A stretch of 64,000 nt of DNA, from contig NZ_CP132387.1 of the NCBI RefSeq assembly GCF_030758755.1, positions 1-64,000 on the forward strand, in the 5' to 3' direction. The translations under genes were made by a program, and so were the position numbers. This document shows positions 49,451 through 59,214 of this stretch, piece by piece. This DNA comes from Bartonella apihabitans. Lineage in GTDB: Bacteria > Pseudomonadota > Alphaproteobacteria > Rhizobiales > Rhizobiaceae. The first letter of the stretch is position 1; each line of letters starts with the position of its first letter. The notes under the pieces are model-generated. The model did not search any database. It was not told where the DNA came from and worked only from the letters and a program-made list of their open reading frames with translations.

Positions 49451-51274
49451 ATGAAACTCGGATTGGCTTTTTGTCTCTTTTTCGCCCTTAACAGTATAGC
49501 TATCGCCGATCCCGAGTGGCGCACGAGCCTGTCTCTCGGGGTTGAACCCAAATATGGCGACAATTTTACCCATTATGATTATGTCAATGTGAATGCGCCC
49601 AAAGGCGGCACTTTTAACGATAGCCGCACCGGCACATTCAACAGTTTCAACCCCTATATTGTTACAGGTACACCTGCTGCTGGTTTTTCTTCCCGCGGCG
49701 GCGGGGAACAATATGATACACTGATGGCACCTTCGACCGAAGAAACGTCGGTCAACTATCCTCTTATCGCCGAGGCCGCACAATATCCGGATGATTTTTC
49801 GTGGGTAAAATTCCGCTTGAACAAAAAAGCCCGATGGCATGACGGTCGCCCCATTACTGCCGAGGATGTGGTGTGGAGCTTCAATGTTTTGAAAAGCAAT
49901 TCGCCATTTTTCAACAATTATTATCATTCGGTCAAAAAAGCCGAAAAAACCGGTGAAAATGAAGTCACTTTTCTATTTGAAGAAAAAGGCAATCGCGAAC
50001 TCCCTTATGTGATGGGGCAAATGCCGGTTTTACCTCAACATTGGTGGGAAGGAACCGATGAAACGGGTAAAAAACGGGATATTAATGCACCAACTCTCGA
50101 AATACCTTTGGGGTCAGGGCCTTACGAGGTTGAAAGTTTTATAGCCGGAAAATCGATCACGTGGAAAAGGGTTAAAAACTATTGGGCAGCCGATCTTCCG
50201 GTCAATCGTGGGCGGTTCAATTTTGATAAAGAGCATTATAGCTATTTTCTTGATCCGAACGCTGCATGGGAAGCTTTCAAAAAGGGTAATCTCGTCGACT
50301 GGAATTTGGAAAACCGTATCCAGCGCTGGAACCAGAGCTATGATTTTCCGGCGGTCAAAAACGGGCAAGTTATCAGGCGCAGTTTCGCTTTTCACGGCTC
50401 GGGACGTATGCAAGGATTCTTTATCAATACCCGCCGCCCGCAATTTGCCGACCGGCGCGTGCGTCAGGCACTTAGCCTCGCTTTTGACTTCGAGTCTCTC
50501 AATAAATCGATGTTTTTTAATGATTATCATCGGATTTCAAGCTATTTCGACGGGCTTGATCTCGCGGCAAAAGGTTTGCCGCAGGGAAAGGAACTTGAAA
50601 TTCTTGAAACGGTCAAAGATGAAGTGCCGGCCGAAGTCTTTACCACACCCTTTTCCAACCCCGTTTATGACAAGCCCGATTCATCAAGGCGCTATCTCAC
50701 AGAAGCCATGCGTTTGTTGAATGAAGCCGGTTGGCATCTGGAGCAGAACCGGCTTGTCAATAAAAAAGGTGAAGTTTTCACATTGGAAGTGATGCTGAGT
50801 GATATGGCATTCGAGCGCGCAACCGCACCTTTTATAGCCAATCTTCAACGTTTGGGTATCGATGCATCCATGCGCGTCGTTGATACTTCACAATATCAAA
50901 ACCGCGAAGCGAATTTCGATTTCGATCTTGTCATCAAGGTCATCGGACAAAGCGATTCACCCGGCAATGAACAATTGGAATACTGGGGCTCGAAAGCCGC
51001 TGATCGGCCGGGAAGCTATAATGTCGCGGGGATAAAAAATCCGGCCGTCGACAAACTTATCGAACGCGTCATCTATGCAAAAGATCGTGAGGAACTCGTT
51101 GCCGCTACCCGTGCTCTCGATCGGGTTTTGTTGTGGAATTATTACGTTATCCCGCAATGGTATGCCGAACATCTTAATATTGCCTATTGGGACAAATTCG
51201 GTATCCCCGAACCGCAACCGGAAGCAAGCGGCGTTGATATTCCCTCATGGTGGGTGAAGAAAGACAAAAACTAG
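49451..51274 (+). CDS. yejA: Peptide ABC transporter, substrate-binding protein (YejA-like)
   Basis: A periplasmic SBP_bac_5 protein of 607 residues. The signal peptide (about 1-19, ending SIAIA) precedes mature DPEWRTS. The motif RWHDGRPITAEDVVWSFN and the C-terminal WGS and WYAEHLNIAYWDKFG segments are family-typical. The ATG at 49451 follows a GGGGA site; the frame is open from a TTG at 49421. YejABEF takes up peptides, including microcin C-like ones, and is linked to antimicrobial-peptide tolerance in Brucella. Confidence 0.93.
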   Translation: MKLGLAFCLFFALNSIAIADPEWRTSLSLGVEPKYGDNFTHYDYVNVNAPKGGTFNDSRTGTFNSFNPYIVTGTPAAGFSSRGGGEQYDTLMAPSTEETSVNYPLIAEAAQYPDDFSWVKFRLNKKARWHDGRPITAEDVVWSFNVLKSNSPFFNNYYHSVKKAEKTGENEVTFLFEEKGNRELPYVMGQMPVLPQHWWEGTDETGKKRDINAPTLEIPLGSGPYEVESFIAGKSITWKRVKNYWAADLPVNRGRFNFDKEHYSYFLDPNAAWEAFKKGNLVDWNLENRIQRWNQSYDFPAVKNGQVIRRSFAFHGSGRMQGFFINTRRPQFADRRVRQALSLAFDFESLNKSMFFNDYHRISSYFDGLDLAAKGLPQGKELEILETVKDEVPAEVFTTPFSNPVYDKPDSSRRYLTEAMRLLNEAGWHLEQNRLVNKKGEVFTLEVMLSDMAFERATAPFIANLQRLGIDASMRVVDTSQYQNREANFDFDLVIKVIGQSDSPGNEQLEYWGSKAADRPGSYNVAGIKNPAVDKLIERVIYAKDREELVAATRALDRVLLWNYYVIPQWYAEHLNIAYWDKFGIPEPQPEASGVDIPSWWVKKDKN

Positions 51275-51442
51275 AGCTGCGGTGGACTGGAACGCCCAAG
51301 AACCGGAATTGCTGAAAAATCAGCCGTTTGTCATTTGTTTACCATAAATGCTCCAGAATAGCGGTTAAATTAATGTGTCCGGTTTGATTTGCATGTTGCG
51401 GGCGTAACAAAACTCATACCGGAAAAAGGATGAAAGAGAGAT

Positions 51443-52549
51443 ATGGCGGCCTATATAGCGCGGCGTTTGCTGCTGATTATACCGACATTGATCGGCATTT
51501 TGACGGTGACATTTGTCATTGTGCAATTCACTCCCGGTGGTCCTATCGAGAATATTATTGCACAATTGCAAGGGACCGGTGGCGATGCCATGGGGCGGGT
51601 TGCCGGCGGTGGTGGTGACCTCGGGCTTTCATCAGAGGTAACGTTACAGGGTAGCGACGCGAGTGCAAAATATCGTGGTGCACGCGGCCTTGATCCGGAA
51701 TTTATAGCGAAACTCGAAAAGCAGTTCGGTTTTGATAAACCGCCGCTTGAACGTTATTTCACAATGTTGTGGAATTATATCCGGTTCGATTTCGGGGATT
51801 CCTATACGCAAGGTCGTTCTGTCGTCGATCTTATCAAAGGTGCTTTGCCGGTTTCGATTTCGTTAGGGATATGGCAATTGTTGATTTCTTACGCAATTTC
51901 CATTCCTCTCGGTATCCGGAAGGCCGTCAAGGATGGCTCCACATTCGACATATGGACAAGTGCCGTTATCATTATCGGCTATGCAATACCGAGTTTCCTG
52001 TTCGGAATTCTGTTAATGGTACTTTTTGCCGGAGGGTCATTTTTCGACTGGTTTCCATTAAGCCATTTGACATCGGAAAATTTTGATGAATTGTCGCTTG
52101 GCGGCAAAATTCTGGATTATTTCCACCACCTTGCTTTGCCACTCACAGCTATGGTTATTTCGGCTTTCGCCACCACAACATTGCTGACCAAAAACTGTTT
52201 TCTGGAAGAAATCAGAAAGCAATATGTGGTCACGGCACGGGCAAAAGGTTTAAGCGAACACGCGGTTCTTTACGGACATGTCTTCCGCAACGCCATGCTG
52301 GTTGTCATTGCGAGTTTTCCGGCAGCTTTCATCGCTTCATTTTTCACCGGTTCACTGCTTATCGAAATGCTATATTCGTTAAACGGAATGGGGCTTTTAA
52401 GCTATACATCCATTGTCAATCGTGATTATCCGGTTGTGTTCGGTTCGCTCTATATTTTCTCGTTGATCGGTCTTGTTGTGAGCCTTATTTCCGATCTTAC
52501 CTATATGCTTGTCGATCCGCGTATCGATTTCGAGAAGAGGGACGTTTGA
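51443..52549 (+). CDS. yejB: Peptide ABC transporter permease (YejB-like)
   Basis: A 368-residue inner-membrane permease with six predicted helices. It has the EAA-type loop [21 protein letters not shown] and the usual start [21 protein letters not shown]. An approximately 50-residue Gly-rich periplasmic insert (about 48-85) follows helix 1, as in YejB. The stop overlaps the yejE start by one base. It pairs with YejE to form the channel. Confidence 0.94.
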   Translation: MAAYIARRLLLIIPTLIGILTVTFVIVQFTPGGPIENIIAQLQGTGGDAMGRVAGGGGDLGLSSEVTLQGSDASAKYRGARGLDPEFIAKLEKQFGFDKPPLERYFTMLWNYIRFDFGDSYTQGRSVVDLIKGALPVSISLGIWQLLISYAISIPLGIRKAVKDGSTFDIWTSAVIIIGYAIPSFLFGILLMVLFAGGSFFDWFPLSHLTSENFDELSLGGKILDYFHHLALPLTAMVISAFATTTLLTKNCFLEEIRKQYVVTARAKGLSEHAVLYGHVFRNAMLVVIASFPAAFIASFFTGSLLIEMLYSLNGMGLLSYTSIVNRDYPVVFGSLYIFSLIGLVVSLISDLTYMLVDPRIDFEKRDV

Positions 52550-53708
52550 TGAACGAGCAAACTTCCGGGCAGACAATCGACGTGGCAAAGCCGGCAAAAC
52601 CCCGCCGCAACAAAAGGCCGTTTTTGTCGCCGCTTAATGAACGGCGCTGGAGAAACTTCAAGAAAAACCGTCGCGGCTGGTGGTCGTTGTGGATTTTCCT
52701 TATTCTTTGCCTGTTTTCTTTGGCGCCAATTTTATCGCAAATGACCGGCCAATTATCGCATCCTATAAGGGCGAACTGCTCTTTCCGGTACTTTTCGATT
52801 ATCCCGATTCCAAGTTTGGCGGTGTCCTTGCAACGGTTGATTTCCGGGAAGATTATATCAAGAAAGAAATCAACGAACATGGCTGGGCGATATGGCCGCC
52901 GGTGCATTATTCCTATGATACAACAGTCGGCAACAAGCCTGTTGCGCTGGCTCCGCCATTCTGGCTCCAGAGTAAAGACGAACGGTGCAAGAATTACGCT
53001 CTCGGTGCAAAGGATCCCGAATGCACAATCGGAAACTGGAACTGGCTTGGTACAGATGACCAGACACGTGATGTTTTTGCGCGTGTGCTTTACGGCTTTC
53101 GTGTTTCCATATTGTTTACCGTTATCTTGACGGCGGTTTCTTCGATTATCGGTATTGCTGCCGGTGCAGTGCAGGGATATTTTGGCGGTTGGGTCGATCT
53201 CATTTTTCAACGTTTTATCGAAATCTGGTCTTCGGTTCCCGCGCTTTATCTCATCATTATTATGGCGGCAGTTCTCGCCCAGGGCTTCTGGGTTCTGTTG
53301 GGAATTATGTTGCTGTTCCAGTGGGTGGCGCTGGTTGGCGTCGTGCGTGCAGAATTTTTGCGGGCTAGAAATTTTGAATATGTCAATGCAGCAAGGGCGC
53401 TGGGTGTGCCGAATATCACGATTATGATACGCCATCTTCTGCCCAATGCCATGGTTGCAGCACTTACCTATTTGCCGTTTTTATTGACAGCCGGTATCTC
53501 GACTTTGACCGCGCTTGACTATCTCGGTTTCGGTTTGCCTCCGGGGTCGGCCTCGCTTGGAGAACTCATGCGGCAGGCAGCGACCAATCTCAATGCTCCG
53601 TGGATTGGCATTACCGGCTTTGTTGCTATTGCGGTCATGTTGTCGCTTCTGGCTTTTATCGGTGAAGCCGCCCGTGATGCTTTCGATCCGAGGAAGACAT
53701 TCCAATGA
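52549..53708 (+). pseudogene. yejE: Peptide ABC transporter permease yejE, broken by a one-base frameshift
   Basis: YejE is the second permease of the importer. Frame one (52549 to about 52723) has a basic N-terminus (RRNKRPFLSPLNERRWRNF) and most of helix 1. The rest, from GANFIANDRPIIASYKGELL through the EAA loop RNFEYVNAARALGVPN to the C-terminus, is in the next frame, ending at 53708. Adding one G to the GG at 52722-52723 restores 386 residues. Without correction the Yej importer would lack a permease, while its three partner genes are intact. Confidence 0.92.
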
Positions 53709-55330
53709 CAGCTTTGCTCAGTGTTCGCGATCTTTCAGTGATGTTTCGTCAGGATGGCAAGGAAACACTTGCCGTCGATCACGTCTCGTTTGACATCAAT
53801 TCCGGTGAAACACTCGCGCTTGTCGGCGAGTTGGGGTCGGGAAAGTCTGTAACCGCACTTTCTATTCTGAAGCTTTTATCCTATCCGATGGCGAGCCACC
53901 CTTCAGGCGAAATCCTTTTTGACAATAAGGATTTGATGAAGCTTGATGAAAAATCTTTGCAGAAAGTTCGCGGTAAAGACATTGCAATGATTTTTCAGGA
54001 ACCGATGACGTCGCTCAATCCGCTTCACACAGTCGAACGGCAGGTAAGCGAGGTGATGAAAGTTCATGAAGGCATGTCGGATAAAGACGCTCGCCAACGC
54101 ACAATCGAGCTTCTCACTCAAGTGGGAATCCGCGAGCCGGAAAAACGCTTGTCGTCATTTCCCCATCAATTATCCGGCGGTCAGCGGCAACGCGTTATGA
54201 TTGCAATGGCACTTGCCAATAATCCGCAACTTCTTATCGCCGACGAGCCGACAACAGCACTTGATGTAACAGTGCAGGCGCAAATTCTCGAACTTCTTGA
54301 AAAGCTCAAGCAAGAGCGTTCGATGTCTATGCTCTTTATTACCCATAATCTCGGTATTGTGAGGAAATTTGCCGACCGCGTTTGTGTCATGACTGGTGGC
54401 AAAATTGTCGAAACAGGAAAAACCGCGAATATTTTTAATCACCCGCAACATGACTATACCAAAAAACTGCTTGCCGCAGAGCCGAAAGGAAACCCGCCGA
54501 AAGCCGATAAAAATGCTCCTGTTGTCATGGAAGGGGAAAAGGTAAGAGTTTGGTTTCCGGTTAAAAAAGGTTTTTTCCGCCGCACGGTCGATTATATCAA
54601 GGCGGTTAATGTTATTGACGTGACCATACGTGAAGGACAGACATTGGGCGTTGTTGGCGAATCCGGTTCGGGAAAAACCACACTGGGTCTCGCGCTCACC
54701 CGTATGATTTCTTCAAAAGGCCATATCCGTTTTAACGGGAAAGATATTGAACATTTTTCCTTCAAACAGATGCGACCTTTGCGCCGTCATATCCAGATTG
54801 TTTTTCAGGATCCGTTCGGCTCGCTGTCGCCAAGAATGTCGGTCGGTGAAATTATCGCCGAGGGGCTGCTCATTCACGAGAAAAACCTGAATTACGAAGA
54901 ACGCGATGAACGTGTTGTCCGCGCTTTAGAAGAAGTCGATCTTGATCCTGAAACGCGCAATCGCTATCCGCATGAGTTTTCCGGTGGTCAACGCCAACGC
55001 ATCGCAATTGCCCGCGCAATGGTTCTCAATCCGCGTTTTGTCATGCTCGATGAACCGACATCGGCTCTTGATATGAGCGTTCAGGCACAGGTGGTCGATT
55101 TGTTGCGTACTCTTCAGCAAAAGCACAATCTTGCCTATCTCTTCATTAGCCATGATCTGAAAGTCGTCAAAGCCTTGGCCAATGATCTTATTGTCATGAG
55201 AAATGGTCAAATGGTTGAACATGAACCGGCAGAAGAAGTGTTTTCATCACCGAAAACCGAATATACCAGAGCTTTGATGAATGCCGCTTTCGATTTAAGT
55301 GTCGATAAAAATGACATTGCCGACACTTGA
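53705..55330 (+). CDS. yejF: Peptide ABC transporter, duplicated ATP-binding protein (YejF-like)
   Basis: A 541-residue protein with two fused ABC ATPase domains. Domain 1 has Walker A VGELGSGKSVTA, signature LSGGQRQRVM and LLIADEPTTALD. Domain 2 has Walker A VGESGSGKTTLG, signature FSGGQRQRIAI and VMLDEPTSALD. In domain 1 the usual GESGSGKS reads GELGSGKS; the invariant P-loop residues are kept. It overlaps yejE by 4 bp and energises the YejABE importer. Confidence 0.95.
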   Translation: MTALLSVRDLSVMFRQDGKETLAVDHVSFDINSGETLALVGELGSGKSVTALSILKLLSYPMASHPSGEILFDNKDLMKLDEKSLQKVRGKDIAMIFQEPMTSLNPLHTVERQVSEVMKVHEGMSDKDARQRTIELLTQVGIREPEKRLSSFPHQLSGGQRQRVMIAMALANNPQLLIADEPTTALDVTVQAQILELLEKLKQERSMSMLFITHNLGIVRKFADRVCVMTGGKIVETGKTANIFNHPQHDYTKKLLAAEPKGNPPKADKNAPVVMEGEKVRVWFPVKKGFFRRTVDYIKAVNVIDVTIREGQTLGVVGESGSGKTTLGLALTRMISSKGHIRFNGKDIEHFSFKQMRPLRRHIQIVFQDPFGSLSPRMSVGEIIAEGLLIHEKNLNYEERDERVVRALEEVDLDPETRNRYPHEFSGGQRQRIAIARAMVLNPRFVMLDEPTSALDMSVQAQVVDLLRTLQQKHNLAYLFISHDLKVVKALANDLIVMRNGQMVEHEPAEEVFSSPKTEYTRALMNAAFDLSVDKNDIADT

Positions 55331-55791
55331 TATTTATCAAGCTTGAATGCAGGCGAGCAAAGCAAAACTGCAATTTCTGCTTATAAAAACTGAAAGGCAG
55401 TTTTTTTGTGCATTTTTAAGTCATCCAGCTTGTTGCTTGGAAAAGTTTTTAGCCGGTCGAGTTTCTGCTTTCATATATTTTGAAATTTCCTTGTATTTTC
55501 TTTGAGTGGAATAAAAATCGTGGCAATAAAAAATCAGCTGAAACGCCGAGGCGATAGTGCATCACTTGGTTGGAATAGGCTCGAAAAATAACAATTAGCA
55601 AAATTATCTTTTTGTTCAAAAATCCGCATATGGGAGGATTTACGGCTTTCAAAATCGGCAATCGTCGGAGGTGTTTTGCCGAAGTTATGAAAGAGCATCA
55701 GAGCCTGTGAGCGAAATAAAGCCTGAAGTCTTGAAAAGTTTTTTATCCGCTCAATGTCTTTTAACTGTGAGACTTTCAGGAGAAAGACATT
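55331..55791. other. Intergenic region after yejF
   Basis: No supported gene in 461 bp. Shortly after yejF, a weak pairing of ACTGC with GCAGT precedes a run of T (about 55368-55408) and could be the yej terminator. Open frames on the minus strand have no ribosome sites. The promoter of the small gene at 55792 should lie near the right end. Confidence 0.45.
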
Positions 55792-56025
55792 ATGACAAAA
55801 GCACATAAAAATGAGCAAAAGTCACCCGGCCATAAAAACAGACCAGAAAATAGACATGAGTGCCGTCACGAGACCATGCCGGATGGTACTGCTTATAAAA
55901 CCAATGAAACGCTTCTCGATGCGGGTAATCTTGAAGATTACAATGGTCCGTTATCGGACTCCGACAGTCCATTATTGGGAAAAAATATCGCTTCCGATAA
56001 TTTGTCGACCGATAAACAGAAATAA
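55792..56025 (+). CDS. Small hydrophilic protein of unknown function
   Basis: A 77-residue protein that I do not recognise. It is very polar, His/Lys/Asn-rich in its first half (HKNEQKSPGHKNRPENRHE) and Asp/Ser/Leu-rich in the second half (GNLEDYNGPLSDSDSPLLGK), with no membrane helix, signal peptide or Cys pair. A strong AGGAGAAAG ribosome site precedes ATG 55792, the main reason to accept it. It stands alone between yejF and the reverse-strand moeB-like gene. It is probably disordered. Confidence 0.6.
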   Translation: MTKAHKNEQKSPGHKNRPENRHECRHETMPDGTAYKTNETLLDAGNLEDYNGPLSDSDSPLLGKNIASDNLSTDKQK

Positions 56026-56163
56026 TCTTTTCTGAATAATTGTCCCGACATTCAAAATGGCCCGACTTTGTTAGAAAGACGGGGCTAGAAAGACAAAGTT
56101 ACAAAGACAGCGCAAAAAACAGGCGCTTCGAGAAGTGTCCTATAAAAAGGGCAAGCAACGCTT

Positions 56164-56931
56164 TTATTTTTGTGTCGAGGCTCTTTTTTTATAGCGGATT
56201 GTTTCGAAACGGGCAGATAACCCGTCGTAAAGGAGCAGCCTTCCGACAAGCGGTTCACCGCAACCGGTGATGATTTTTATGGCTTCCATGGCTTCTAACG
56301 AACCGATAACACCGGGAAGAGCACCGATGACGCCTGCTTCTGCACATGTCGGTACAACACCTTTGGGTGGCGGGGTCGGAAAGAGATCGCGATAGGAGGG
56401 GTGTTCACCTCCAAGATAGGGCATGAGGACAGTTAAAGAGCCGTCAAAACGCCCGATTGCACCGCTGACGAGCGGTTTTTTCAAATTTTCGCAACTATCG
56501 GCGAGAAGATAACGGGTGGTAAAATTATCCGAACCATCAATCACAAGATCGAATTTGCCGATAATTTCGGCAGCATTTTCTTCCGTTAGTCTTAAGGGAT
56601 AAAGGTCGAGTTTGACATGCGGGTTGATCGCTTCGAGCGTTTCGGCAGCACTTTCAGTCTTTTTTTCTCCGATCGCCGAAGTTTTGTGGATAACCTGCCG
56701 TTGCAGGTTTGAAAGCGAAACCACATCATCGTCGATAATGCCGAGAGTTCCGACACCGGCGGCCGCAAGATAGGTTAAAACCGGCGCTCCAAGCCCGCCC
56801 GCACCGACAACCAGCACTTTCGCAGCTTTTAGTTGCTGTTGACCGGCACCACCTATTTCCGGCAAAAGAATGTGGCGTGCATAGCGCTCTATTTCTTCCT
56901 TGTTTAATTTTTCGTCCGGTGCTTGCGTCAT
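56164..56931 (-). CDS. HesA/MoeB/ThiF-family adenylyltransferase
   Basis: This E1-like enzyme adenylates the C-terminus of a sulfur-carrier protein (MoaD or ThiS). The 255-residue protein has the nucleotide loop VVGAGGLGAPVLTYLAAAGVG, RYARHILLPEIG at the start, and DGSDNFTTRYLLAD. The structural zinc cysteines of E. coli MoeB are replaced (PSYRDLFP in place of a CxxC), and the C-terminal CxxC is also missing. The conserved VPTCAEAGVIGALPG remains. No moa or thi genes are adjacent, so MoeB versus ThiF cannot be decided. Confidence 0.88.
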   Translation of the reverse strand: MTQAPDEKLNKEEIERYARHILLPEIGGAGQQQLKAAKVLVVGAGGLGAPVLTYLAAAGVGTLGIIDDDVVSLSNLQRQVIHKTSAIGEKKTESAAETLEAINPHVKLDLYPLRLTEENAAEIIGKFDLVIDGSDNFTTRYLLADSCENLKKPLVSGAIGRFDGSLTVLMPYLGGEHPSYRDLFPTPPPKGVVPTCAEAGVIGALPGVIGSLEAMEAIKIITGCGEPLVGRLLLYDGLSARFETIRYKKRASTQK

Positions 56932-57029
56932 GCCTTAACCCTTGTCATATTTCATCCATATCTAGTAACTTATAGTGCGATTGACCAGCCCGCTTTGATT
57001 ACCCGCTTTGATTATATGAGGCAAATCTT

Positions 57030-57968
57030 ATGAAAATAGCTATCCAGATGGATCATATCTCGACCATCCATATCAAGGGAGATACAACATTTGCTCTGGC
57101 ATTGGAGGCGCAAAGGCGGGGACATGAGCTGTTCCATTACACACCCGACCGGCTTTCCATGTTGAATGGTGAAGTGACCGCCCGTATCGAAGCGTTAAAA
57201 GTGCGGGACGAGGAAAACAATTATTACCAATTGGGTGAGGCAAAGCGCACACCGCTTCAACAAATGGATGTTGTGCTGCTCAGGCAGGATCCACCGTTCG
57301 ATATGAATTATATTACGACCACGCATATTCTTGAACGGATAATGGATAAAACTTTGGTCGTGAATGATCCGAATTGGGTACGTAATAGTCCTGAAAAACT
57401 CTTTGTTACCGAATTTCCCGACCTGATGCCGGAGACGCTCATTACCCGTGATGTTGAAGAGGTCAATGATTTTCGCTCCGAATTCGGCGATATTATTATC
57501 AAACCGCTTTATGGAAATGGCGGGGCAGGGGTTTTCCTGTTGAAAAAGGACGACAAGAATCTCGGCTCGCTCCTTGAAATGTTCAACAAACTTTATCCGG
57601 AAGCTTTTGTCGTGCAACGTTATTTGAAAGATGTGAGTGCCGGCGACAAGCGCATCATATTGATTGACGGTGTGGCTGTAGGGGCAATCAATCGCGTTGC
57701 AGCCTCGACCGATGCCCGTTCCAATATGCATATTGGTGGTCGTGCGGAGAAAACGGAGTTAACCCGCCGCGACCTTGAAATTTGCGAACGGATTGGCTCG
57801 TCTTTGAAGAAACGCGGCCTTGTTCTTGTCGGAATCGATGTCATTGGCGATTACATGACCGAAATTAACGTCACTTCACCAACCGGTATCCGCGAACTGA
57901 AACGTTTTGGTGGTGCTGATGCTGCAAAAATCTTCTGGGATCATGTGGAAAACAAATTAAAAGGTTGA
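57030..57968 (+). CDS. gshB: Glutathione synthetase
   Basis: GshB joins gamma-glutamylcysteine and glycine to make glutathione. The 312-residue ATP-grasp protein begins [21 protein letters not shown], then [23 protein letters not shown] (ATP-grasp loop) and [20 protein letters not shown] at the C-terminus. GAGG precedes the ATG. It lies between the moeB-like gene and the pst operon. It is intact and of usual length. Confidence 0.96.
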   Translation: MKIAIQMDHISTIHIKGDTTFALALEAQRRGHELFHYTPDRLSMLNGEVTARIEALKVRDEENNYYQLGEAKRTPLQQMDVVLLRQDPPFDMNYITTTHILERIMDKTLVVNDPNWVRNSPEKLFVTEFPDLMPETLITRDVEEVNDFRSEFGDIIIKPLYGNGGAGVFLLKKDDKNLGSLLEMFNKLYPEAFVVQRYLKDVSAGDKRIILIDGVAVGAINRVAASTDARSNMHIGGRAEKTELTRRDLEICERIGSSLKKRGLVLVGIDVIGDYMTEINVTSPTGIRELKRFGGADAAKIFWDHVENKLKG

Positions 57969-58109
57969 AAAAGCCAATATAAAGATAGTCAAAAACGGCT
58001 TTAGACTGTATGAGGTATTCGTCAGAAACTGTAACAAGCATTATGAGAGAAATAACAATCCATTGTTAGTCTTGTTAAAAAAAGCTGCCGGTTGTCCAGG
58101 AGTGCGTGG

Positions 58110-59158
58110 ATGAGCAGATTGCTTTCAACAGTTGCGGGTCTCATACTGGTTACCGCCTGTTCTTGCAGCACCGCTAATGCGCGCGATTATATTCAAGTGT
58201 CCGGCTCATCGACAGTTTTACCCTATGCCAAAATCGTTGCGGAAACATTCGGTGAAATTTTTACCAACTATCGTACGCCTGTTATAGAATCAGGTGGTTC
58301 GGTGCTGGAATAAAAGAATTTTGCCGCGGTATCAGTGACAATACCATTGATATTGCCAATGCTTCCCGACCGATGAAAAATACCGAATTGAAAGCCTGTT
58401 TTGATGCTGGTGTCACGGAAGTAGAAGAAGTCCGCATCGGCTATGACGGGATTGTTTTTGCAAGCGATATTCATGGTCCCAACGTCGATTTGACACCGGT
58501 CGATGTTTATAAGGCATTGGCGTCAAAAATCGTTGTTGACGGGAAACTTGTTGCCAACTCTTATAAAAAATGGAACGAGATTGACCCGAAATTACCCGAT
58601 TGGGAAATCAACGCATATATCCCCGGCGAAAAACATGGGACAAGAGAAGTCTTCGAGGAGAAATTGATGGCTGAAGGCTGCAAACAAAGTGGTGCCGCCG
58701 CAAGCATGAAAACTCTCTCAATGGATGACAAGGCAGTCACCGCCGCATGTATAAGCATTCGCAAGGATGGAAGGGCTATTGATATTGATGGCGACTATTC
58801 GGAAACCCTTGCCCGTGTCATGTCGAATAAAACAGGGATTGGCGTTTTCGGGCTGGCATTTTATGAAAATAATGCAGACAAGCTGAAAGTTGCAACCGTT
58901 AATGGTATTACTCCCAATGTTGACACGATTTCGAGCGGAAAGTATCTGGTTTCCCGTCCGCTGTTTTTCTATGTCAAGAAAGCCCATTTGGGGGTCATTC
59001 CGGGTATGAAAGACTATGTCGAATTTTTCTTGTCTGACCAGATGATCGGACCGGATGGTCCGCTTGCAGATTATGGCCTTATTCCCGCTCCTGATAGCGA
59101 ACGGGAAGCGCAAAAGGCCGCTTTCGAGAGTGGAACTGTCATGTCAATTGACAAATGA
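58110..59158 (+). pseudogene. pstS: pstS, phosphate-binding protein, broken by a one-base frameshift
   Basis: PstS is the periplasmic receptor of the high-affinity phosphate importer. Frame one starts at ATG 58110 behind AGGAG, gives a signal peptide (about 1-24) and RDYIQVSGSSTVLPYAK (a phosphate-binding loop), and stops after IESGGSVLE. The rest resumes in another frame at GAGIKEFCRGISDNTIDIAN and runs to 59158. Adding one G to the GG at 58301-58302 rebuilds the phosphate-site motif ESGGSGAG and 349 residues. A partial Pho-box-like repeat may lie near 58019-58042, but it is too weak to call. Confidence 0.93.
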
Positions 59159-59214
59159 AGTGAGCAAACGCGGGAAATTCCCGCGTTATTTTTGAAATAA
59201 AACCGGAAAATGGA

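Noticed and set aside
56684-56695. A single TGTGGATAA resembling a DnaA box
   Set aside because: One isolated match inside a coding gene is expected by chance.
58019-58047. Pho box upstream of pstS
   Set aside because: Only a partial match to the direct-repeat consensus; too weak to call without a motif scan.
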